DNA from: UBA5868 sp964482025
GTDB taxonomy: Bacteria; Pseudomonadota; Gammaproteobacteria; Pseudomonadales; Cellvibrionaceae
DNA: 13,848 nt
Assembly: GCA_964482025.1 (NCBI GenBank)
Contig: CAYZVN010000077.1
Coordinates: 1 to 13,848, forward strand
Direction of reading: 5' to 3'
Positions 1 through 5,246 of this stretch are shown in pieces. The first letter of the stretch is position 1; each line of letters begins with the position of its first letter. Under the pieces are notes generated by a model, which did no database searches, was not told where the DNA came from, and saw nothing but the letters and a program-made list of their open reading frames with translations. The position numbers and the translations under genes were made by a program.

Positions 1-713
1 GGCAGGGCGTATTCGAGGTCATGATGGCGATGACCATGTTCGTCATGCGCTTTGCCCCCCTCGGTGTCTTCGGTTTGGTAGGGAAAACGGTAATCAGTAC
101 TGGATTCGCAGCCTTCGCACCGCTCCTTGTCTTTTTTCTCACAGTGGCGGCAGCCCTCATCTTGCACACCTTTATTTCCCTTGCGCTTATGCTGCGGCTT
201 CTTGGTGGCATAAATCCCTTGCTTCACTACCGTGCCATGATTCCCGCTATGCTCACCGCCTTTTCCACGGCGAGTTCATCGGCCACTTTGCCGGTGACCC
301 TCGAATGTGTCGAGAAAAATGCTGGCGTCTCCAATCGCACATCCTCTTTTGTGCTGCCCTTAGGGGCGACGATTAATATGGATGGAACAGCGCTCTACGA
401 ATGCGCCGCCGCACTTTTTATCGCTCAAGCTTACGGGCTTGATCTGAGTTTCTCCCAGCAATTCCTCGTCGTCGTTCTCGCGCTGCTGACCTCCGTTGGT
501 GTGGCTGGCATTCCCGCCGCCAGCCTTGTGGCCATCAGCGTTATCCTCACGGCTGTCGGCCTGCCCCTCGAAGGTATCGGCATGCTCCTGGTCACCGACC
601 GCATCCTCGACATGATGCGCACCGCAGTGAATGTCTTCAGTGACAGCTGCTGTGCAGTGATTGTGGCGAGTACGGAGGGGGAGACGGGGTTGTATGGGGA
701 TGCGCGTAAGTAG
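1..713 (+). CDS. Sodium:dicarboxylate / acidic amino acid symporter (SLC1/DAACS), 5' truncated
   Basis: The reading frame is open from the window edge (first full codon at base 3), so this is the C-terminal half of a larger inner-membrane carrier; the usual length is about 400-440 aa. Counting from the Met at base 21, the hallmark elements run in order: a serine-rich hairpin-1 tip (SSS, about 85-87), the NMDGT unwound helix-7 motif (119-123), a hairpin-2 GIPAAS segment (163-168) and the helix-8 string with D197, R200, T201, N204 and D208. These match the family's substrate- and sodium-binding positions. Retention of the helix-8 arginine points to an acidic substrate (aspartate, glutamate or a C4-dicarboxylate) rather than a neutral amino acid. 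The stretch around residues 90-125 resembles eukaryotic EAAT-type members more than the classic bacterial GltP type, by eye. Substrate cannot be fixed from sequence. No terminator follows the stop. Confidence 0.93.
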   Translation, partial: QGVFEVMMAMTMFVMRFAPLGVFGLVGKTVISTGFAAFAPLLVFFLTVAAALILHTFISLALMLRLLGGINPLLHYRAMIPAMLTAFSTASSSATLPVTLECVEKNAGVSNRTSSFVLPLGATINMDGTALYECAAALFIAQAYGLDLSFSQQFLVVVLALLTSVGVAGIPAASLVAISVILTAVGLPLEGIGMLLVTDRILDMMRTAVNVFSDSCCAVIVASTEGETGLYGDARK

Positions 714-723
714 CGATAGCAGC

Positions 724-751
724 TTGTCAGCGAGGTGAATTTGAGTAGAAT
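724..751 (+). promoter_or_regulatory. Sigma70-type promoter for the 785-2160 gene pair
   Basis: TTGTCA at 724-729 and TAGAAT at 746-751 each match five of six consensus bases, with a 16-bp spacer. The predicted start near 758 lies about 25 bases before the ATG at 785. This suggests that the accessory gene pair is transcribed independently of the symporter gene. Confidence 0.55.
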
Positions 752-784
752 GCGGATTTCTCCCCATCTCATGGATTTGTTTTT

Positions 785-1681
785 ATGGACAATAAAACTC
801 CTTTTGATAGCCCGTCACTTCGCCGTTACCTCCTCGACAAAATTGACCGTATACCCGAAGTTTACGGCGCACGCGTAGTTTATTTTGATGGTGTTCTTAT
901 TCATGAACTCCGCCCTCATCCGCCCGTTTGCCAACCAAATTATCTGACAGTAGTCATAAGATCGGCTGATGCCGCTGAAATTAAAGCTATTGCTCATCCA
1001 ACACCGCATGCCAAAAATCAAGATAATCGCTTTTATACCGAGCTGCTTGCGACGTCTTTAAGTTGCGGAGCAGCGGCACTGTCTTGGGTCGTTGTCGGCG
1101 GGAGTAGTGCTGCCGTACCTGTAACGGGCGGCGCTAGTGCGACCATCACGGTTTTGACGTATTCGGCGGCTGTGGCCTCGTCGTTTCAATGTGGAAATTC
1201 CTTCGTTCGGATGGTGAACGAAACTCAGTACGGAGATCCTGAGTTAAATCGGCGGTTAGATAGTCAAGAGTGGTACAACCAAACCCTGACAGCTTTGGAT
1301 GTTGTGTCGGTTTTGGGGGCAGCCGCTGCTGCTGGTGCGACATTGAAGATGGTAATGCAGTTGAATAAGTCTGGGGCTTCCATGAGCCAAGTGTTGAAAG
1401 GTTTGTCGCGCCAGCAAAGGAAGTCCCTCACTGAGGATATTATTCGAGTACACAATCCAGGAATCAGTAATAAGGCAATGAAGGCATTGGTGGCCGCTGG
1501 CAAATATCCCAAACGCTTCGGCAAGGTAGACTTAAGTAATACAGCGAGACTTCAGCTAAAGGATGCCCTTGGGGCCACACTCAGCTTTGCTGGTAGCGCA
1601 ACTGGAGGGGTGATTAGAGATCCTTCTAAGGTCAAAGATTTTGCATTGGCGGTCTTTGAAGAGTTCGAGGTTATCGAATGA
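785..1681 (+). CDS. Unrecognised Gly/Ala-rich protein with hydrophobic segments (298 aa)
   Basis: I do not recognise the family with confidence. There is no signal peptide. Residues 1-80 form a polar alpha/beta-looking N-terminal part (VVYFDGVL near 31-38). Residues about 86-134 are a long glycine/alanine/serine-rich hydrophobic stretch. Residues 150-170 are polar with a DSQEWYNQTLTALD string. Residues 167-188 are a second alanine-rich hydrophobic segment, then a basic region with LSRQQRKSLTEDIIR (207-221), and 261-277 is a third glycine-rich, weakly hydrophobic segment. Such glycine-zipper-like segments in a protein lacking a signal peptide occur in pore-forming toxins, but here that is only inference. 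I have a loose, unchecked impression that relatives in pseudomonads carry the uninformative label 'NAD synthetase'; no NAD-synthetase motif is visible. The gene has its own promoter (724-751) and a weak Shine-Dalgarno. Its stop overlaps the start of the next gene (ATGA at 1678-1681), so the two are probably translationally coupled. Confidence 0.8.
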   Translation: MDNKTPFDSPSLRRYLLDKIDRIPEVYGARVVYFDGVLIHELRPHPPVCQPNYLTVVIRSADAAEIKAIAHPTPHAKNQDNRFYTELLATSLSCGAAALSWVVVGGSSAAVPVTGGASATITVLTYSAAVASSFQCGNSFVRMVNETQYGDPELNRRLDSQEWYNQTLTALDVVSVLGAAAAAGATLKMVMQLNKSGASMSQVLKGLSRQQRKSLTEDIIRVHNPGISNKAMKALVAAGKYPKRFGKVDLSNTARLQLKDALGATLSFAGSATGGVIRDPSKVKDFALAVFEEFEVIE

Positions 1682-2160
1682 CTCAGCACGTCGGAGAGCT
1701 TAGCAAGCTGCAGAAGATTGCAGACGAAGTAAGATCCGGTAGACGGGTAATTCTGTTTCCTCCAGGTCAAGCGTTTTTTGTAAGTGTTATTTTGCTCAGT
1801 ATAGCTGCGTTCGGTTTAACGACTGTTTTTGTAAACGCCGCGCTTACGTCAGCACTTGAATTGTCGGTTAGAGCGAATATACAGTTCGTCTCCGTGCTTC
1901 TGGTCGTTCCTCTAGTCGTTTTCCCCGGCATTATGATTACCCGCGGTAAAAAGCGTTTCGCTGCGATATTGCGGGCATCCTTTCTGCTTTATTTGCTCGC
2001 TGCGCTGGTGCTCATAATCCGGGATATTCTTTTTCTCGGAGCTGAATCTCTTCCCCCATTTGTCTTGATTGTCGGGCTCAGTTTGGTAGGTTTTTGGCTA
2101 AGCTATAGGCCCGGCTTTATTTTGTATTGCGAATTTTTTTATCTGGTTAAGCGGCCTTAA
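1678..2160 (+). CDS. Small four-helix inner-membrane protein (160 aa), coupled to the upstream gene
   Basis: The function is not recognised. The start codon overlaps the upstream stop (ATGA), the signature of translational coupling, so the two products are probably made together and may interact. Residues 1-30 are polar and probably cytoplasmic. Hydrophobic segments follow at about 32-56, 67-87, 95-120 and 125-145, giving a predicted four-helix membrane protein with both ends inside. A basic loop (RGKKRF, 89-94) fits the positive-inside rule. No catalytic motif is visible. A small polytopic membrane protein encoded directly behind a protein with membrane-active segments is the order used for immunity to membrane-targeting toxins; this is a hypothesis, not a call. 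The base composition looks more AT-rich than the housekeeping genes to the right. Confidence 0.75.
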   Translation: MTQHVGELSKLQKIADEVRSGRRVILFPPGQAFFVSVILLSIAAFGLTTVFVNAALTSALELSVRANIQFVSVLLVVPLVVFPGIMITRGKKRFAAILRASFLLYLLAALVLIIRDILFLGAESLPPFVLIVGLSLVGFWLSYRPGFILYCEFFYLVKRP

Positions 2161-2167
2161 GTGCATT

Positions 2168-2185
2168 TCCGCCACCTTGGGCGGA
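2168..2185. repeat. Small inverted repeat between convergent units
   Basis: TCCGCC (2168-2173) and GGCGGA (2180-2185) form a perfect 6-bp stem with a 6-base loop, eight bases after the stop of the 160-aa gene. No T-run follows on either strand, so it is at best a weak terminator or RNA 3' stabiliser between the (+) pair and the (-) relic. Confidence 0.3.
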
Positions 2186-2213
2186 GGTGTAGCGCCAAAG
2201 GTAGACGAACGGC

Positions 2214-2553
2214 TTATTGCTTCACTTCCCGCACGCGCTTAAAGGTCTCCTCCGCCAAGTGCTTACGGCCGCGTTGCGAAATTCTTTATCGGTCATCACC
2301 CGTGAAAATATTGCCTCATTGTTTTCCATACGGTCGATAAAGAGTTCGTCCAGCACGCGCTCCAGATGGACGGAGAAGCTCAGTAACCTTTCCATAGCAT
2401 TTTCATGCGTGCCTTTTGCGACAGGTTTTTCACATTGCGCAAGTACCTTCTTCTTGGTCTGCCCCAGCACACAATCCAAGCGTCGCAAAACCATGACTAA
2501 GCGATATTGCTGCGGGCGGCAGGGCCGCGAAGTCGGTTGGCAATCTCCCATCC
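2214..2553 (-). pseudogene. Type I restriction-modification relic: HsdM N-terminus joined to HsdR C-terminus
   Basis: Reading the minus strand, WEIANRLRGP is encoded at 2550-2521, then one base is missing and the frame continues with RPQQYRLVM and VLRRLDCVL (to about 2462), TK, and NAMERLL (to about 2381). These resemble the N-terminal domain of type I methyltransferase HsdM, whose usual pattern is W-IA--LRG-Y-----Y--V-LP---LRRLDCVL-PTK. The residues between YRLVM and VLRRLD are shorter than expected. From about 2380 the text changes to DELFIDRMENNEAIFSRVM and DKEFRNAAV. After a second one-base deletion near 2264, it goes on as KHLAEETFKRVREVKQ and a TAA at 2216-2214, which resembles the extreme C-terminus of some HsdR subunits. 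The simplest reading is an hsdM-(hsdS)-hsdR operon that lost its middle and then acquired frameshifts. An uninterrupted 109-aa frame (2551-2222) exists but combines out-of-phase pieces. Family assignment is from memory of conserved patterns: good for HsdM, weaker for HsdR. Confidence 0.62.
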
Positions 2554-2561
2554 TTTATTTC

Positions 2562-3140
2562 TTACTTCCTCTTTGCTTTTCTCTCCTTCGCCAACTCCGC
2601 AAGATATTCACGCCTCTCCTGCATATAAATTCGCTTAACTCTCATTATCTCGGCGTAGACAGTAAATATTTTCCCTCTGGCCAGGCTTCCCATTAAAACG
2701 GCGACCGCCAAGCCAACAACCGCAAAACCGACAACAAAAGGTGGTGCTTTTATGTAAAAGGCAACTCCTAAAAAGATCAGGGATAAAAATTGAAGACACC
2801 AGAGATACCGAATCAGATTTTTTTGACCCCAAATAAACCCCATGCTCACACAAAACATAAAGGAACAATGGATCACAATCGACAACATACCTAAGGCCAA
2901 TAGGTGGGGCACATGAGTCTCTGGTGGAGCATCGCTAAACATCTCTGACAAAACCGTCATCCATCCGGACACCGGCACCACAATCAAAAATCCAATCGCG
3001 ACACCGCTGGTACTACCCGGTAACCAACGCATTATTTTACGCAGGTGTATCAGGTCATCTATCAACTGCCATGTCGGAGTGTTTTTTACGTACTCTCGGT
3101 ACTCTGCATCCAAGCTCGAGCCCCGCTTAGCTTTTGCCAT
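2562..3140 (-). CDS. Unrecognised four-helix membrane protein (192 aa)
   Basis: The function is not recognised. The N-terminus (1-40) is charged and probably cytoplasmic, with a YREYVKNTPTWQLIDDL stretch. Hydrophobic segments lie at about 44-66, 79-103, 110-130 and 134-153. A strongly basic amphipathic tail follows (RVKRIYMQERREYLAELAKERKAKRK, about 167-192), likely helical and cytoplasmic. A good Shine-Dalgarno (GGAG, 3152-3149) sits 8 bases before the ATG at 3140. The start lies 14 bases inside the upstream 57-aa gene, so the two form an operon. The stop is only about 10 bases from the beginning of the restriction-modification relic, so an insertion or deletion junction probably lies right there. 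The composition is AT-rich compared with recG. It could be a membrane immunity or defence-linked protein, but no motif decides this. Confidence 0.75.
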   Translation of the reverse strand: MAKAKRGSSLDAEYREYVKNTPTWQLIDDLIHLRKIMRWLPGSTSGVAIGFLIVVPVSGWMTVLSEMFSDAPPETHVPHLLALGMLSIVIHCSFMFCVSMGFIWGQKNLIRYLWCLQFLSLIFLGVAFYIKAPPFVVGFAVVGLAVAVLMGSLARGKIFTVYAEIMRVKRIYMQERREYLAELAKERKAKRK

Positions 3141-3300
3141 TAAATCGTCTCCAGCGGAATGGAAATACCAAAAACCAAATCACGTATGCGGCTAGGATTC
3201 CGAATGATTCCAGCCAGTGCGCTACCAGTAAAACCCATGGTTGCAGCCACAGCATCCACCAATTGCTTTTTAAGGAATAACGATATCTCCGCTTGATCAT
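3127..3300 (-). CDS. Small two-helix membrane protein (57 aa)
   Basis: This is a short frame from an ATG at 3300 to a TAA that overlaps the start of the 192-aa gene by 14 bases. The product has a basic N-terminus (MIKRRYRYSLK) and an aromatic-rich hydrophobic region with tryptophans at residues 14, 15, 18, 22 and 29. It looks like a helical hairpin at about 14-29 and 32-48, followed by a basic cytoplasmic tail (FRWRRFNGKS). No family is recognised. The start is uncertain: the ATG lacks a clear Shine-Dalgarno. The frame stays open upstream to a TTG at 3432, but that extension is proline/arginine-rich and not protein-like. The overlap with the next gene and the positive-inside pattern argue that it is real. 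Confidence 0.5.
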   Translation of the reverse strand: MIKRRYRYSLKSNWWMLWLQPWVLLVAHWLESFGILAAYVIWFLVFPFRWRRFNGKS

Positions 3301-3474
3301 ATCGTTTGGGGTACGGCTAATCCTTGGCGGTTTGGAGCAAGCCGGTGCTTGGATATTTTGAGTCGGATTTTTTCGTCGTGGGTGGGACTGTATTAAACGG
3401 GGCTTTATTACACGAAATAAAGCTACAAGCAAACCGCAAGCAGCGCTAGAAAGGGGAATGGTGAGGAGCTTTCG

Positions 3475-3508
3475 GCTGAGCCACTCAGCGGGACTTTTTT
3501 TGTCCGCT
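3475..3508. terminator. Tandem hairpins downstream of the HDOD gene
   Basis: GCTGAG-cca-CTCAGC (3475-3489) is a perfect 6-bp stem. It abuts a second inverted repeat, AGCGGGAC / GTCCGCT, around a loop of seven T's (about 3487-3508). On the minus strand this follows the HDOD stop by about 15 bases but has no U-run. On the plus strand the T7 run follows the first stem after 5 bases. It is a plausible transcript end, but orientation and strength are unclear. Confidence 0.35.
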
Positions 3509-3522
3509 GGTTTTGCGCGGAC

Positions 3523-4911
3523 TCAGCCTTGAATCTTTTCCGCGATGGCCTGTAAGTCTTCGGCGGATTCCATAATATTTTCCACGGTAATATTTGCGGC
3601 GGCTGGATCGAGGTGAAGCTCGTCGAAGGTTTGGTGGGGAATCTCTTGATAGGCGCCGTTACCGAAGCCGCGATTGGCCAGGAGTTGGCGGGCGATATAG
3701 ACCAGCTTGGGATAGGCGCTGTGCTCGCCCTGGTAATAAGGGTTGTTCTGGTGGCGCATAGCGATGACCACTTCTTCTGGCATGTGCCAGGCATCTAAAA
3801 GCCACGAGGCGATCTGACAGCTGGAAACGCCCAACAGGTGTTGTTCGACGGACGAGGCCGGAATATGTGGGTTGACCTCAAGATGTCGGCTGATGTTGTC
3901 GAAGTAGGGCGGAAACACTTCCGCCATTACCAAGTAGCCAAAGTTGTTCAGCAGGCCGGACAAGTAGGCCATGCCAAAGCCAGGCCGGTTTTCGCGAGCA
4001 ATACTGGTGACCAGGCCCTCGACCACGGCAGCCGTGCAGACAGCGCCCTGCCAATAGTGGCGTGTCTGACGCGGGCTCATAGCCGTGGTATTCAGGGTTC
4101 TGCCAAGGGCCAGGCCGAGCGCCAGGTTGAGTACCATATCGAAACCCAGTACACGAACAATGGCGTCGTGAACGGATTTGATTTTGCCGGGAGCCGAGTA
4201 ATAGGGCGACGAGGCCCAACTGACCACCTGGGCGGCGAGTGAGGGGTCGAGTTCGACAATGTTCGACAGATCGCTGATATCCGCATTCGGGTCCGCGCGC
4301 AGCTTGATGATGCGCTGGGCGGTTTCTGGCAGCGGCGGCAATTCGAGCGTTTCGTCCAAGCGCTGCCGGATGCGCAGTGTTGTGAAGTTTTTCAGCGAGA
4401 AGAGAATTTGTTCTTCGTCGATTTCTGGGGAGTCGGGTAGCTGCGGTGCCGGCACGGCCATTTCGCCCACACTGGCGGTTTTGATAATGCTTTTAAAGTC
4501 GTGCTGGCGCAGTTCGAGCATCTGCTCACCATCGCCGGTGTCCAACCAGAGCGTTTGATGGCGCAGCAGCGATGCGTCCACCAAGGTGGTCAAGCCCTGC
4601 CATTCTGGTATGGCGGGAACAATCTTCATATTTTGTTGTTGCAGTAGCGGCGCCAGCTCCCTAGCGGGAACAGGTTCCAGCTTGCGCCCGAACTGGGATT
4701 TCACGGCGACCAAGTCAAGCATATGATCCGCCGGCAGTAATACCTGCAGGCGGCCCTGCCTGTCCTGCAGCACCAGGGATTTGACGACACAGGTATCTGG
4801 TGTTGGCGTCAGATGGCTATGCGTCGACACCAAGCGCGCCCGGGTGGTCTTTAGTTGATAGGCAATATTGGCGGACTCAAGAATTTGGATAACACTCGCC
4901 GGAACGGGCAC
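3523..4911 (-). CDS. YbaK-like deacylase domain / HDOD domain fusion protein
   Basis: A 462-aa cytoplasmic protein. Residues about 2-145 resemble the YbaK/ProX aminoacyl-tRNA deacylase fold (VVKSLVLQD near 42-50 with the family's conserved lysine, then LQVLLPADHMLDL). Residues about 188-395 form an HDOD domain (LPPLPETAQRIIKL, ELDPSLAAQVV, a SVHDAIVRVLG helix, YLSGLLNNFGYLVMAEVFP, HLLGVSSCQIASWLL). The position that is HD in phosphohydrolase relatives reads Asn-Asn (about 322-323), so catalytic HD activity is not expected. HDOD proteins generally act in signalling or regulation; whether the YbaK part is enzymatic is unknown. The start chosen is GTG at 4911, because a perfect AGGAGG (4925-4920) lies 8 bases before it; a TTG at 4953 would give 14 extra residues with no ribosome site. 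The gene lies downstream of recG on the same strand, about 335 bases away, a neighbourhood I know from Pseudomonas-type genomes. Confidence 0.88.
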   Translation of the reverse strand: MPVPASVIQILESANIAYQLKTTRARLVSTHSHLTPTPDTCVVKSLVLQDRQGRLQVLLPADHMLDLVAVKSQFGRKLEPVPARELAPLLQQQNMKIVPAIPEWQGLTTLVDASLLRHQTLWLDTGDGEQMLELRQHDFKSIIKTASVGEMAVPAPQLPDSPEIDEEQILFSLKNFTTLRIRQRLDETLELPPLPETAQRIIKLRADPNADISDLSNIVELDPSLAAQVVSWASSPYYSAPGKIKSVHDAIVRVLGFDMVLNLALGLALGRTLNTTAMSPRQTRHYWQGAVCTAAVVEGLVTSIARENRPGFGMAYLSGLLNNFGYLVMAEVFPPYFDNISRHLEVNPHIPASSVEQHLLGVSSCQIASWLLDAWHMPEEVVIAMRHQNNPYYQGEHSAYPKLVYIARQLLANRGFGNGAYQEIPHQTFDELHLDPAAANITVENIMESAEDLQAIAEKIQG

Positions 4912-4919
4912 GACCACTT

Positions 4920-4925
4920 CCTCCT
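4920..4925 (-). promoter_or_regulatory. Shine-Dalgarno deciding the GTG start of the HDOD gene
   Basis: A perfect AGGAGG on the minus strand lies 8 bases before GTG 4911-4909. It falls inside the longer open frame that begins at TTG 4953, so it argues for the shorter protein. Confidence 0.75.
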
Positions 4926-5246
4926 CATTAATGCAATTACGAAACCACCTCAAACCTCAGCCGACCTCGGGCAAATTGTGGCGATGTCGGCGTGCGGGGG
5001 CCTGAAGGTATGCGAGATACACGAGGCTCCAATTGGGCACGCATCCATAATCTGCCGGTGGTTGAGCTGCCAAGCGCGGGCATGCATGAGATGGCTTAGT
5101 ACGCGATACCCCAAGTGAGGTCGGGGCGCGCGCAAGAAGCGCGTTCGGCTTCTACTTGACTATAGACGGGTTCCGCCGATTCGCTAAACCGAAAGAGGTC
5201 GAAACACAAAGGCGCTCACCGAGATGGCGGGCGGGTATCGCCTATA
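4926..5246 (-). other. Long intergenic region / candidate structured leader of the HDOD gene
   Basis: No convincing gene is seen in these roughly 320 bases. On the minus strand, TATAGT (5164-5159) could be a -10 element, without a good -35. Its transcript would have a leader of about 240 bases. That leader contains CCGACCTC (5124-5117 on the minus strand), complementary to GAGGTCGG (4968-4961), which would close a domain of about 150 bases. A local hairpin AGAAGC-cgaacgc-GCTTCT lies just upstream. The first arm could alternatively pair locally as CCCC / GGGG. No known riboswitch class is recognised. Confidence 0.3.

Noticed and set aside
2217..2696. Plus-strand 159-aa open frame
   Set aside because: It lies antisense across the restriction-modification relic and the end of the 192-aa gene, its composition is low-complexity Ser/Arg, and it has no ribosome site.
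3301..3432. N-terminal extension of the 57-aa gene to a TTG start
   Set aside because: The added residues are Pro/Arg/Ser-rich and not protein-like, and no Shine-Dalgarno precedes the TTG. The stretch is left as intergenic.
4912..4953. Longer HDOD protein from TTG 4953
   Set aside because: A perfect AGGAGG lies inside this extension at ideal distance from GTG 4911, and the extra residues do not belong to the domain.
5190..5246. Terminator downstream of recG
   Set aside because: Only a 4-base GGCG/CGCC pairing with a loop of over 20 bases and an interrupted T-run is visible.
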